NCBI GenBank assembly: GCA_002682825.1
Contig: NOKP01000003.1
Coordinates: 1,426,001-1,490,000, forward strand
Length of the DNA: 64,000 nucleotides
Origin: Neonectria sp. B-13
Taxonomy: Eukaryota > Ascomycota > Sordariomycetes > Hypocreales > Nectriaceae
Direction: 5' to 3'
Shown here: positions 51,401-63,917 of the stretch, in pieces
How positions within the stretch are numbered: the stretch's first letter is position 1
How the letters are laid out: each line of letters begins with the position of its first letter
The notes under the pieces: model-generated
Seen by the model: the letters and a program-made list of their open reading frames with translations, nothing else
Database searches by the model: none
Told to the model about the DNA's origin: nothing
Made by a program: the position numbers and the translations under genes

Positions 51401-52419
51401 GTTGGAGCTCCGGTCAAGTGATGACCAGGATAGCCACAGTGAGAGAGACGGAAAGTAAGAAAAGGGATGCTGTCTGCAGATCTCGTTCGGGCTCGTTTGG
51501 TCGTGGCTCGAGGGGATCGCGGATTCGCGCTCGGCCGAGGTTGGTTGTCGTCGGAGAGTTGAGAATCGTGGTAGGCTGACTGTTGAAGCTCTGGAGAGAC
51601 AAGTACAGGTGAGTTGTTCCAGGAAGATGTTGTCGTTGTTGTTGTTGTTCCAACTTCCAAGCTGCGAACTGGGCACACCGAGACGAGTCTTTCATGGAGA
51701 AGCACACAGACAGACAGAGGCCGGCCAGGCTCTATCTTATACTCGCTCACCAGTGCCCAACATCGGCAGGTCTCAGCCTCATTCCTTTTTCTCAGGGGGT
51801 CAAAACTCAACCGGCAGGCTGGCTCGCTGACGATGCAACGTCGTTGGGATCTACACTGTCGCATTCTGGGGGAAATGCACGCCATATGGGCCTCCAACTG
51901 CGCTGAGGCCACACTGAGGCCACACTGAAACTCTGAGTTATCGCCATTTGTGGGTGAGACTGGGCGAGACAAAAGAGCGGAGAGACGCCACAGGCGAGAG
52001 CCAGGACATCAGGGTTGGCCATCAGGGTGCGCGTTGGACCGTTGGCCCATCAGGGTTCTCACCACGCCGAACCCAGCGTCGCGGATCAATGATAGTCGAA
52101 TACCAGCAAGTTTGGTGGTAATGCACCAAGTCCCATGTACTGGGCTAGCAACACGCTGCAACGACATCACGACTTGGAGTTGCGCATGGCTCCATGGTGG
52201 AGGGGAAATGGTGTCGGTGTTGAGAGATAGACAATTTCTCGTATCTTTAGCTTTGAAACTTCCGCTTGGCCCTTGCCGCCAAAGCCCCATTCTCCCTGCC
52301 TACTTAGTAAGACGGAACGAATACAAGAGAAAATACTAGAGAAAATCAAACTTCGCATAGAGTGGCTTGTAAGCCCTCTGTTACTCATCACCCCTTAACT
52401 GCAATCTCCTAGCCTCTCT
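48471..52419. other. 4-kb gene-poor region upstream of the metallothionein
   Basis: No long frame here has recognisable domains; most frames are purine/pyrimidine-rich runs opposite each other (49250-51400). A CAACAACATCATCAAC leader ends at an ATG at 50985, opening a 54-codon frame to 51149 with no known motif; it could start a non-coding or small-protein transcript. An 11-bp direct repeat CTGAGGCCACA lies at 51903-51924. I see no rRNA, tRNA or transposon. Confidence 0.45.
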
Positions 52420-52980
52420 ATGAAAGAACCTAGTTTCGACTCTTTGGCGTGGACACCAGACCGTCATCTATCCCAGGTACTTTCGATTTCAAGCCACCTT
52501 TTTCATACCTCCATTGAAGAGAATACGGAAAGGACACAATCGACAAGAAAAACACCCTTTCCTTGTCTCATAACCATTTGCGTTATATGCTGGGTTCGTC
52601 ACCAACCTCTCTTCCGACAACTAGTACTCCGACTCGATCCGCTTCTCACGGTGCCACCATCGACCAAAACATCACCATCGACTCTCTCTTCCGACAAGAT
52701 ATTCTATAATCCCGCTTCGTCCGAACAAGACCGAGAAAATATGCGAACTCCTTTCCATGGTGAATCGTCGCCCTCATCATCGACCGAACATCACGCCACT
52801 GTCCCGGCTGTCGCAGCTGTGTCGACATTATCACCCCGAATCATCGCCACAACTACAAAGGAACAGTACAAACCTGGCCACTCTTCTGCGTCTTTCATCA
52901 AGAAGATTCTCGTAGACCCTTTCTTGCAGCCACTGCGACAGTATTTTCTCCGACGTCATAGCCCACAACCGTCAAGCTAG
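52420..52980 (+). CDS. Hypothetical small protein, weakly supported
   Basis: An open frame of 186 codons from the ATG at 52420. A later ATG (52741) would give 79 aa. The C-terminal part, 'SASFIKKILVDPFLQPLRQY', is amphipathic and basic; the N-terminal part is Ser/Thr/Pro-rich with one hydrophobic run, 'PCLITICVICW'. I recognise no family and no conserved motif. It could be a chance frame in pyrimidine-rich DNA. Listed because it is the best frame in a long gene-poor stretch. Confidence 0.22.
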   Translation: MKEPSFDSLAWTPDRHLSQVLSISSHLFHTSIEENTERTQSTRKTPFPCLITICVICWVRHQPLFRQLVLRLDPLLTVPPSTKTSPSTLSSDKIFYNPASSEQDRENMRTPFHGESSPSSSTEHHATVPAVAAVSTLSPRIIATTTKEQYKPGHSSASFIKKILVDPFLQPLRQYFLRRHSPQPSS

Positions 52981-53439
52981 GCTTGCAGGATTTGAAATTC
53001 TACATCATTTCTCCACGCATGCACCACCCGAAACGACTCGATTTTGGTTCTTCTATTGCGGAAATAGTCTTACATCGTGCACCCTACACTCCCAACTTTG
53101 GTCTCGTTGCACCGAGCTGCATCTTGGTGGTTGGAGATACATAACACGTCTGCCCTGGGTGGCCATGCATACCTAGGCACGTTATGCCCTCGAGTCAACA
53201 CAGCTGTTTCGACAACCACTACACAGGCAACCTCTAGAAGTCTAGGTGTTCCTGTAGTAAACCCCCTCAGCTATGCTGCCATTTTCTTTGTCATTACAAT
53301 CCGCTCACGCAGCTTGAGGGCTGCGCGAATCGGACAAATGAACGCTGGGAACTTGACCTTTGACCGCTCCCAACTTCTCCGATGCTTGCACAAACGTTGA
53401 ATCATTTCAACCATTTTCTCCCTGAACACTATTACAAGA

Positions 53440-53765
53440 ATGGAAGTTCACTTGGATGATTGCATCTTGTATCCAGAGACCAACTCAAGTCATGTTTTAG
53501 GTAAGCGCAGGTCGCCGCTTTTAGGGCCTCCTCGCTGACTAATATCGTTGGCCTGGTTGCTCCAGTTCAATGTTCTCAAGCTGCCTTCTTGCACGACAAA
53601 GCTAGAGACCTTACTGATGAGCACGAAGAAACAGAACACTACTATTGTTCAGCCAGCATCAAACACTTCGCCCTTCTCGAGTTCTGTACTTCCGGCCGTC
53701 CGATCATAAGCGATGATCGATTCTTAAATATGGATTTCTACGCGCAAACTCCTACCTGTTTATAA
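53440..53765 (+). CDS. Putative two-exon small protein (86 aa), unknown
   Basis: Exon 1 53440-53500 starts MEVHLDDCILYPETNSS. A 65-bp intron has a consensus GTAAGC donor, a CTGACTAAT branch site and a GCTCCAG acceptor. Exon 2 53566-53765 continues 'VQCSQAAFLHDKARDLTDEH' and ends 'FLNMDFYAQTPTCL'. Good splice signals and mixed codon use favour a real gene; short length and no recognised family argue against. It could be part of a larger gene with upstream exons. Confidence 0.28.
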
Positions 53766-55010
53766 AGAAGATTATGTCCACAGATCTGCAGGGTACTGGT
53801 TCAGATGTCAGAACTATGGTGAAATATACACTGAATTGGTGATTCTTAACCCGGATGTTGGTTGATATTACTTCCTTCGACCTCAAAAATATTCCCATTC
53901 TCGGTATTTGCTACGGTCTACCTGAGGTGACTGGGGACTCTCTCCTAAGAATGATAGTGTGTGCACCGAAGTCTGCGGTCTGCTCAAAAAATCCAAATGA
54001 CACTTCACTCACCTGCTAGGAAGCGCGAATACGGGGTCCAGATCTCGTGCCTGCGCGCCATAGCAGTCATGTGTTAGCCATTTCCTTGAAGACATTGAAG
54101 GTATTACGCAATTTTCAGTCATCACCCTGCCTGCTGTCAACGTTCTCAGGACGCCTGCTATATGATAGCAGCTAGTCACCCAGTACCATTGGGCTTCAGT
54201 ACGTAGCCAATTATCTGCAAGGGAGAAAACTACCTGGCAGCGTTCAAGAACGTGAACCTCCGAACAATTGCTAAGACTTCCATATTCTTACGCTCTTTTC
54301 AGGTAAAATCTGGAAGGGGACTTTTCAACCCTAGTGACTAACAAGAGCGAACACCCTCGAAACTTGCAATACTCTCCGGAAACCCATCTGAACTGAACAC
54401 TCCAGACGCGCCCATCGTCACAATAGGGATCGGTAGTGACTCCGCCTGCAGCTAAGATGCTTTCGAGGCTACTACCCACCAATGTCTCGTCGGATGCTCC
54501 AAGCTTCCACTGTTCCAAGCCCCCACCACGTTGGAACATCCGCCGCGCTGTGCAGCAGTCATAGTGTTACTGATAACCTTAGTTAGATTTAAAGAGTAAC
54601 GAGAATTCACCTGGCGATATTTCGGGGTCGTGCCTGAGAGTGGATGTAGCAAAGTCCTATGGCTTCAGTTTCTGGGCGTGTCGATTGATAATTAACCCAC
54701 TCCTGCATTTATCTATTGTTTTCGAGGCCTAACACAGCTGACTCGCTAAGTGGACTACTTTAGAATACATCCTTAGTTCTATTTGACCTAGGTCAGCTTT
54801 AATACTTGAAAGCGTAGATGCAAGTCGTCTTTGACCCTCCGTTGTTGGTTGTCACAAATCACTCACGATTCACGCAGGGACACCAAAGAATGACAGGAAA
54901 TTCATGCATTGACCCTAGGATAGTACGTAGCGATACTCATGCAAGCTAGACATTCTGACCCACCCACATATCCCTAAAACCTGTCCACCACTGCCCATCG
55001 TGCGTATTCT
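53766..55010. other. Intergenic, no supported gene
   Basis: AT-rich spacer before the ENA ATPase 3' end. A minus-strand frame at 54288-54539 with a possible upstream exon (GTGAAT..CTAAC..ACAG intron near 54541-54610) might form a small gene ('LESILAAGGVTTDPYCDDG'), but evidence is too thin to call it. Confidence 0.4.
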
Positions 55011-58000
55011 TTACACCTCGACTTGAGCCGTAGGGTGTTTGTCAATTCCGATACTAAATCGGCGCTTGACTGCCTTGTAGATTTCAATGAGACCAATGTA
55101 TGTAACAACACAACCGGCGACTACGCCCCACTCCCAGGTAAGGCCCTTGTGCTTAAACACTTCAGTGTTGAGGGTGGGAATGTAGACGACAGGGAAGGTA
55201 GCCACGAAGCCGCCAACAACAGACCAGAAGAGGAATCTGTTGTGATAAATGGTCTTAAAGACCGAAAAGGGGCCAGACCAACGCTCGTCCATGTTGAACA
55301 GACTTCGGTGGAAGTGTTTGACCTCCCAGGCAGTGACCAGCAAGAGGAAGCTTAGAGTTGCAAAAGTCGTTGCCCGGGCACGGTACACATGGTCACAGCC
55401 AAACGCCGAGGGTTCGTTGCAGCCCTCGGGCATTGCATAGTAGCCTTTGCCAGAAGCTGCGTAGTTGACAAGCATGAAGGCGCACAGACAGAGAGAGCCC
55501 ATGAAGGTTCCGTACATGAGCTGGTCGCGGACGAGGTCTGGTGTGAAGACTCCAGTGCGTAGACTGCGAGGGGGTCGGCGCAAGATATCGGGCGAAGCTT
55601 CCTCTAGTCCGAGACCGAGGGCGAGGGGCGAGGACGTGATGAGATTGGCCCAGAGAATTTCCAGGGGCGACAGAGGGAAGACAGCAACACCAGTCTCGTC
55701 CTTGAAGCAGAGACCAATCAGCAGCAGGATAACTTGAGCCAAGTTGGACGTGAGAAGATGAAGCAGGAACTAGAGTTGTTAGTAACTGAAAACATGTATT
55801 GTGATAATGAGCTATACCTTCTGGATATTGTCCGCAAGTCTTCGCCCCTCCTGGATACCAGTTACGATGGAGGCAAAGTTATCATCGGTTAGGACCATGT
55901 CAGCGGCTTCCTTGGCAACGTCACTGCCACGGTCTCCCATGGCAATTCCGACGTCAGCCTTCTTAAGAGCCGGAGAATCGTTGACACCATCGCCCGTCAT
56001 GATACAGAAGGCCTTGCGACGATGAAGAGCCTCAATCATGCGGACCTTGGTCAACGGGCTGCAGCGGGCAAGGACGACAGGGAGGTTGTCCAAGGCATCG
56101 ATTTGGTCGTCAGAGAGGTTGCCAAAGTCCGAGGCAGACATGACGGCGTTGGACTTCAGAGGCACACCGTAGGCAAGAATTCCAACTTCGTAGGCAATCG
56201 CAGTAGCAGTCTTGATATGGTCACCGGTAACCATGTGCACAGTCACGCCGGCTTCACGGCACTGAGCAACGGCACCAGCGGTTTCGGGACGAGGGGGGTC
56301 ATAGAGGCCGGCGAGACCGAGAAATTCAAGTTGGCTTTCGACCTTGGCACGATCATGAGCATCCTGCCCGTGGGTGTCCATGGTCTTGGACGCAATGCAG
56401 AGCACTCGCAATCCTTGGCCAGCGAGTTCCTCGGCCTTGGCTAAGATTTCAGCCTTCGCCTCCTCCGTCTCGTTTAGTTTAGTTAAAAGAACCTCAACGG
56501 CTCCTTTGGTGTACACTTTCTGGGTCTTTTCGACATCATTGCCGTAGACCACGCTCATGAGCTTGCAGGATGAGTCGAAGGGGTGTTCGGCGACAAGAGA
56601 GTCGCCCACCGCTCTGCTCTGGCCGAAACGCATCGCAAAGACCTTGAGGGCAATCTCGGTAGGCTCACCAATGGCTTTCCATTCGGCGTCTCCGGATGAG
56701 GTGATGACGCTACTAGAGTCAGTCTCCGGTTCCTTCTTGCCGTCCGTGACCATGGAGTTGTTGCAGAGAACGAGGGTGTTGAGAAAAGAGTTAAGATAGC
56801 TTCCTGCCAGATCTCCGGACCAGGAAACTGTGCCACTGCCCGGGTCGTATGGGTTCGCGGTGCCCTCAACTGTTCCCAGGAGGTTACCACGAAGCCAGAC
56901 CTTGCGGGTGATCATTCGTCCTTGAGTCAGGGTGCCAGTCTTGTCGGAGCAGATGTTGGTAACACCACCAACAGCCTCGAGAGACGGCATTTGACGGACG
57001 ATGACGTTGCCGCGGACCATTGCCTTGGTGGCAACGGCCATAGTAACGGTCAGGACGGCGAGTAGGGATTCGGGAATGACAGCCACACCGACGCAGATTC
57101 CGTAGAGCAGGACCTCATCGCCGATGTGCCACTTGCTGACGGAGAAGACGATGATGGCGAGGAGGATAGCGAAGGCGAACAGTAGGAGGGCGAACTTGCT
57201 CAGGGTTACCTGGAGCGGTGTGCCCTCGAGACCCAAGATGTTGCGAATGGACTGGTAGGCCTTGATAGCGAAGGTGCCCAAGGGGCCCTTTCCAGTAGTA
57301 TCACTCTTGGTCTTGCGGAGAAGGTCGGCAATCTGGCCAACCTCTGTCTCCATACCAGTAGAGATGACGATGCCGGTTGCTCGGCCACGAGTGACGGAGC
57401 TTCCAGAGTAAACCAGGTTGGTGCGGTCACCAATGGGCATGTCCGGGTCTGTGAAGACGGCGTCGGGCTTCTTGCTGATGGCAACGGATTCGCCGGTGAG
57501 GAGGGCCTCGTCGGTAGAAACATTGATGCCTTGGACAAGGCGCAGGTCGGCGGGGACAACATCACCGGTTACGAGGGAGACTATATCGCCTTTGACCAGT
57601 GTCTCCGCTTTGATAGTTTCACTCTGGCCATCGCGGATGACCTTGCACTTGGGAGTAGACAGGGCATAGAGGGACTGGATAGTCTGTTCTGCACGGTAAT
57701 CCTGGATCAATCTGGGAGGAGGAACGTTAGCGTCTGGTGAGAAGAAAGGACATGATTGAGCTCTTGGAAGCTTTGGGAGTGTCGGGAGTGTCGGGAGCTT
57801 TGGCAGCTTTGGGATTCGGCTTCGGCCTTGGGGGCTTGGGCATCGCGAATCACTAGGCGTCACCGAGGGAGCGGGAGAGAGATGCAAAGGTATAGCAAGA
57901 GATTGTCAAAGCAGTGCAATGCAACGGAAATGCAAATGCAGATGGATAAATGGATGCGAGGGTAGCGTCATCGAGTGCACAAGCGACTCTGCGTGGGTGT

Positions 58001-58452
58001 GTAAGCGGGCGTAGCAACAGAACATACCCTACAACAATGTTGAGGACAATGACGGCAGCAACAACACCACCCTCAATGTAGTCCTGGATAGCAAAGGACA
58101 GTGCTGTCACGGCGATGAGGACGACAGTCAAGGCATTGGCGACCTGCTGGAGAAAGATCTCCCAGAGCGAGACGCCTTTGGCGCCCTTGATGGAGTTGGG
58201 GCCGTCCCGGACAAACCGGGCGGCAGCATCGTCGTTGCTCAGCCCATTATGGATGTCGGTGTTGAGATCCTCGGCGACACGCTGGGGCGAGAGCGTATGG
58301 GGGAGGGCAGGTTTTTCTATGAAGAGGTCGGGGGGTTCCGCTATAGGCGGCTGGTCGTCCTGGCCGCTGGAGGAGCTGGCGACGGTCGACGAGTCCGAGG
58401 TGGCGTTGGCGTGAGCTGCACCATTCGTACTGTTGCCTTCGGTTTCTCCCAT
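55011..58452 (-). CDS. ENA-type P-type ATPase (class IID Na+/K+ efflux pump)
   Basis: A plasma-membrane ATP-driven exporter of Na+, Li+ and K+ needed for salt and alkaline tolerance. Three exons: 58452-58028, 57711-55818 and 55769-55011; 1025 aa, typical for ENA. Intron 1 is 316 bp, intron 2 is 48 bp. The ATG at 58452 is the first in frame. Order: cation-ATPase N-domain ('LPHTLSPQRVAEDLNTDIHNGLSNDDAAARF'), TM1-2, actuator 'STDEALLTGESV', TM4 'GICVGVAVIPESLLAVLTVTMA' with the ENA-typical IPESL, phosphorylation site 'CSDKTGTLTQG' at about Asp398, nucleotide domain with 'YTKGAVEVLL', 'MVTGDHIKTA' and the hinge 'MTGDGVNDSPALKKADVGIAMG'. The DKTGTLTQGRM end and the IPESL motif separate it from Ca2+ pumps, which have PEGL. 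All catalytic motifs are intact. The 3.9-kb gene-free upstream region suggests complex regulation. Confidence 0.94.
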
Positions 58453-61400
58453 CGAATGGGTGTTGGATAAGAGTAAAAAGATGCTGGTTACGAGGTTGGA
58501 GGTTGTAAGGTAAGGTTGCGGACAACCAGAAGAGGTGATGGTGTTTGGTGTAAGAGAGAGGATTGGCACGAGACCTGGAGAGAAAGGAAAGGAAAAAGAA
58601 AGAACAAAGGGAAACCGACACCCTTTATTTACTACTACCTACGTCCCTGCCAACATGCAACTGCCCGGGGACGAGAGGGGCAAGGCGATAAGAGAAAGAG
58701 GGAAGGAGGGCAGAGCATCGGTACAGTCAGAACCTTAGTAGTACTACTGACGGTTACGGTTACGGTACATACGAAGACGAAGAGGAAAGTGCGGCTTGCG
58801 ACTTGCGACTTGCAGCTTGCACAGCGAAAAGCGCCAGAACCCAGAACCGCGAGAAGAAGCAAGAGAGGTCAACAGCGGGGTTGCCACGCGCCTTCCCATC
58901 CCAGTTCCACTGCCATTCCACTTTTCCCTTCCTTGGCACACGCACCAGGGAAAGCGGCCGAGATGATACAGTCCCAACATCCACACATGGCTTCCATCTT
59001 GAGGTGTCCAATGGCTTTTAGCGGAAGCTTCATCATCACCCCCCCCCCCCTGCTCGTGTCTCTCCACACGTGCTCACTCGGAATGGGAAGAAACTCCCGC
59101 CGCTGCCGCTGCCCGCTGCCCGCTGCCGTTGTTCCGTGCGAATGTGTCTCAGACGAGGCCGTGAGCTTTTGTGGCGGGTTTTCTGACAAGCCACGTCCCG
59201 TTCAGTTAAACATCATCATGACATGACATGGTACGCGGAATACAGAGGGTTATCGATCGTCTAGATTAGGTTTGGTGGGCCTCGGACGGGAGCAGCAGCT
59301 GGCTTGTTTTGCTACTCTGCTGTTACGCCTGGAAAGCAACCGGGGAGCGACCTGGGGCGACTTCGCACAGTGGTTTGCCAATGGTGGCTGTGCCGCTGCG
59401 TGGGGACGGAAACGCAAGTACCGGCATGTTGCCGCAAGTATTCGCACTCGTCGACTAGTTGCTTGGCAAGCCGGCGGAGTTTGGGCTAATTAAGGTAGGT
59501 AGGTAGCTTACAGCAGTCACGGGCCACAGGCCAGCGCTGCTCGTGTACGGATGGTTTGTACTGAATGGATATTCTGCTGGTGCTGCGTGGTGGTGTTAGT
59601 GTTCGCGTCGTTGGGAATGTGGGGGGTGATTTCGTTGTCGTCATCGGCGGTCACCTGCAAGACGGGCACCAGACGGAGGGACTGACAGTGAAATGCAACA
59701 CGGACGCAACCGAGCGGAAGTTTTCAAAGGCAACATACCTAGCCGTCGACGAGTGCGAATACAAAAAGGAAAACAGCAAACAGAAAGCAGCAAACAAGGT
59801 GTAACCCATCTACCTATGGGGTTGCAGTCCGGTCCGAGAGCAACAGCCCGGCCCAAACATCAGAAAGACATTGCGGGGGAGGGACCAGACTACGAGAGGA
59901 GGGGCAGACCGCAGACAAGAGGCGGGGGGCGGATGAACCGAATCGACGACACCATCAATGGCAAATGAAGCTGCAAAGGACGAAAAGACAGACCAATTGG
60001 CACCTGCAATAGAAGCTCCCGCAAAGTATCGTCGGCGGAGACGAGGTCTTCGGCTTCATTCTCTCGAACAGGCGCACCGGCACTCGCAATTCCGCCATTA
60101 CCTGGGAGCAGAGTGACTGATGAACCGACCCCACGTGCTCTACAGCTCTTCATCCAGACCACAACGTACGAATTACAGTGTGTACACCTTCTGATCTTCA
60201 GTCTTCAGTGAGAAAAAAGTGGCGTCCATGCAATCTACAGTGGAGTCGAGGCCAATTACAAACAAGCTTCTCCCTCGTTGGATCGCTTCACAGCCGCATC
60301 CTTGCCTCCATCAACACACATGATCACCGAAAGCCCCCCGTCCATCCCCCCGCCAATCACCGCGCCGCATTTGTTCGCACCACACACCATCGTTTTGCCT
60401 CTCCCGCAAGCGCAAATCCTCGGTTGCCCAGTGGTTTCTCTTTCTTTTTTGCTTCGCCTCGGAGCCAAGGAAAGCCAAGACAACGTCGTTCCCTGGCAGA
60501 GGCGTCAACAGACCCAGAATAACGCGACGCCGACCATCTTGGCGCTGTTATCGTCGGTTCAATTCCCTCCCGCCTTTCCCCCCTCGCTGGTAGGTACATG
60601 GCAAGCGTGGATATGTGATAGGATGGAGGGTTTGCTGTATCGCCTCTTTGGCACCACGCGCCTGGAGGAGTTTTGGCCTGGATGACTAGGACCGACGATG
60701 ACGATGCTGGATCAGACAAAGCAGCGATCGCTCTTGGCTCAACTCCTCATCTTGCACTAAACAATTAAGCTTAAGCTCATTTCGAGTCTTGGGTTTCTTG
60801 GTTTCATGGATCTTACAATCTTGGCGTCCTCTTCTCTCAGCGTCCATCTCCTTCCCTCCCTTCAAAACGTGGACGTCACCTCTTGGGCGGCCTCTACCCG
60901 CCCCGGTCAAATGCGGGACCGGGGAAAAGCGAGCAGCAGCCCGGCTGTTGTCTTGGCTGCTTTCACCAGTTGTTGTTTGTCTGAAGAACAAAAGCAATGT
61001 GTGGCTACGGCAGGGATACTATGGCTGACATTGCATTATACCCTCTCCAACCGATGCGCCGCCGCCGTCCGTCTTTTTTGGCGCGCCCGGCCCCCATTTT
61101 CTCCTAGACCGCCTCCGGGCCCCGTTCGTCGCCGTCATCGGGCGCGGTGCTGGACTGACTGCTGCCGTGCCCCGAAGACCGGCCTTCCCGCTCCGGGGGC
61201 GCCGCGTGCAAGAGGGGGATGGATGGATTGTCGGCCAGGAGGATTTGGGGCCTGGACACAAAAACCCTGGCATAGTGCAGTCCCCCGGTCTGCATCTGCA
61301 CTGTCGCAAGAATGCGTCTGATGCCATCATCGACAAACGCTCTCTCAACTCGGCATATCTGACCGTCTCTGTCTCGGAAACCGACTCCTCTCTTCCCGCA

Positions 61401-62316
61401 TCCTCCCATGTAAATCCTCCCACTAGAAAGTATATCCCCGTATCTTTGCATCCCAGATTCGTACATAGATATCACAATCCAGCACATGGCCTACCTCCTG
61501 CAATGTCCAATGACTTTTCGTCCCCTTCCCCCATCTCCACACCACCCCCCACCCACCCGGCTCTCAAGACCCGGATGATATGTCAAGCCTTCGCGCGCGG
61601 CCAACACTCCACCACGCCTTGATTCGTCCGCGGCTGTTTTGGCGAGCAAGCGGTATGTTTCGGTCGCAAAGGGGAAAAAGCAATGCGAGGGAAGGGCACG
61701 GTGTACGAAGTAGGTCGGGATAATTAGGGATTCGTGTGTCCCGTGTCGGATAGATGCCTATGTGTGGTTGGTTTTGGTTGATGCTAATGGCCGGCTTGGC
61801 TCCGGTATGTTGCCGGATTGGGGACGATGTGCGGGAGGGTTGCGATGGGAGGTCTCGTGTCAGTTGAGAACGAGGAGGAAGACACTTCAACTTGTTCGAA
61901 TCCTCCAATCAGAGTAAACATGACAAGTGCACGAAGAGTGCGTATGACAATACTCTCACCTGGGAAATCGTCTTCAGCAAGCACGTTCTTGATCAATACA
62001 GTACGATCGAGGGACGCAGGACGTGTTGCCAGTTGCTCAGGTTGCACTGTAGTGACGAGCATCACAACGAGCGGCATCTCATGCGCCAAGACACGAGCAA
62101 ACCAAGCTGGCAATCGGACTTAGAAGTACCACCGAGAGAATGCAACGGCATCCCCTCTGTCCGCCCATCCCCTCGGCAGATGACATTGGCACACTCACAC
62201 ATTCACAGAACACGTCAACAGTCGAACCCATCATCTCACGAGACCATTACAGTACTGTAATGTATATTCGTACCCCGTATTCTTCATACGCCCTTTTTCG
62301 CCTGTCTGTCTTTTGT
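58453..62316. other. Gene-poor upstream region of the ENA ATPase
   Basis: 3.9 kb with no supported gene. Features: a C10 run at 59040-59049, a CGCTGCC-type tandem stretch at 59099-59126, GGTA repeats at 59493-59504, and long pyrimidine-rich plus-strand tracts near 60300-60600 and 61350-61600. GGTTCAATTCC at 60557 looks like a tRNA B box but has no A box upstream. The last 200 bp are the 3' flank of the Clp1 gene. Confidence 0.5.
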
Positions 62317-63917
62317 CTATCCCAGCAAGTTGATGTACGGCTCCGGCCACTTCCCCCACACCAGCGGCTGGTCGCCAAGACGCCCGCTCACCGTCGCCAG
62401 AAGCTTGATCTTGCGCCGCTCCTCGTCCACGTCCGACACGTACACGAAGCCCATGACGCTGGCCGCCCGCACCGTCTCCGGCGGGTCCTTGGGCGACGCG
62501 TGCATGATGGCCAGCGTCCAGTGCTGCATGGGCGACGACGGGACTTCGCGGACGAGAGTTTCTCCGCCGTAGGTGGAATCTGGAGAGGTTGGTAGGTTAG
62601 TTCCTTTGTCCATGACGGCTTGCTCCTTTGTGTAGAAGATGGGAAGAGGGGTTAAGGGTTGGTGTCACACATACGTTCGGATGTTTTGTAGATGACCACG
62701 TTGTCAAAGTCGACCTGCTGGATAAGGGGACTCAAGGTCCGTCTCGTATCGCCAAAGAAGTACTCCTTGATGGCCGCCTCTCTCCAGTGCTGCATAAAGA
62801 CCTCGTCCCGCACGACGACGCCGTCCGATCGGTCCAGATGGACGACGCTTATGGGCTCGCCGAGACTCGTCCTCTCGCTGCCAAACCGCCTCAACAGTGC
62901 GGTGTTCATCTGCACAGGTCCGACCACGACAATGACATTGACTGTCACCCCAGTTAGCTCCGTGCCCGCTCCGCAAGGTTTTGGGTATGCATACCTGAAA
63001 ATTCGTCGACGAGATGCGCGATCAGGTCCATCCCAACCTTGTTGTCCTCGCTGATGCCGACCGTGTCCACAATCACGCCCGAGCTGCGGACGCTGACGTC
63101 CTCGCTCAGTCGGCCGCTGGCGGACCCGGCTATCTTGCTTGTGATCTCGCGGTAGAAGTCGGGGTCGTCCTCGGGCGACTCGCGACCGTAGTAGAAGACC
63201 AGCGGCAGCTTGACCGGCACGCCGCTGGGCCCGCTGGTCGGGGTGCTGCCCCAGCCGTCGACGGCCTCGGGGTCCATAACCGTCGCGAAGACGCTCGCGC
63301 TCAGCGTCCCCGGCAAGCTCAGCATGCCCTCGCGGGGATCCGTGTTGACCAGCAGCGGCTGGTAGCCCTGACGGGTCGCGTAGCTCGTCAGCGTTTTCAC
63401 CAGGGTCGTCTTGCCGGTGTTGGCGGGACCGGCGACGAGCACGCGCGGGCCCTCTCTGCCCTCGCGCGCGGCGACGACGCGCATCTCGTTGAGCTGGCCG
63501 TGTAGGTTCAGGTGGGCGTTGGCTGGGTTCTCGGTGGGGTTCGCATACTCGGTGATGAACTCGCGGTCGCAGCGGCCGTCGATCTCGAGCTCGCAGCCGT
63601 GCCAGGACAGGATCTTGGACTTGAGGCCCGAGAAGGTGTAGGCGTTGCGTGGCGCGAGCTCGACGCCGTCCTTCTCAGCGGTGCCCGAGAGGAGCTTGAG
63701 GGCGAGCAGGGAGCCCAGGGGGACTTGGAAGCGCCATTCGGACGCGGGACGGAGGGAGATGATTCGCGTCGACGAGGCAGTGGGCTGCGAGGTGACGAGG
63801 AGTCGGTCAGTAACAGACACGGAGGGGAGCTTGCAGGAGTTTCCGTGCCGAACGCCGTCGAGCTGGCCGGGGGACACTCACCTGCTCGGGAATCTGGCCC
63901 AGGCCTGGAATCGACAT
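62317..63917 (-). CDS. CLP1: Clp1, cleavage factor IA polyribonucleotide 5'-kinase-like subunit
   Basis: A subunit of pre-mRNA cleavage/polyadenylation factor IA, bridging Pcf11 and other 3'-end factors in the nucleus; animal homologues are RNA 5'-kinases. Four exons: 63917-63882, 63784-62995, 62941-62675 and 62579-62317, with introns of 97, 53 and 95 bp; 451 aa (yeast 445). N-domain: 'MSIPGLGQIPEQ' then 'RIISLRPASEWRFQVP'. Walker A at 131-139, GPANTGKTT, is intact; Walker-B-like region 'SGVIVDTVG'. The central domain runs to 'DLIAHLVDEFSVNVIVVVG' across the second intron, with 'RDEVFMQHWREAAIKEYFFG'. The C-terminal domain has 'GFVYVSDVDEERRKIKLLATVSGRLGDQPLVWG' and ends 'NLLG'. This is a conserved single-copy gene; the symbol rests on motif order along the full length. 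Confidence 0.95.

Noticed and set aside
54288..54652. Possible small two-exon minus-strand gene
   Set aside because: Splice signals exist, but no start codon context, signal peptide or family could be supported.
60557..60567. B-box-like GGTTCAATTCC, possible tRNA
   Set aside because: No A box or acceptor-stem pairing within the needed distance.
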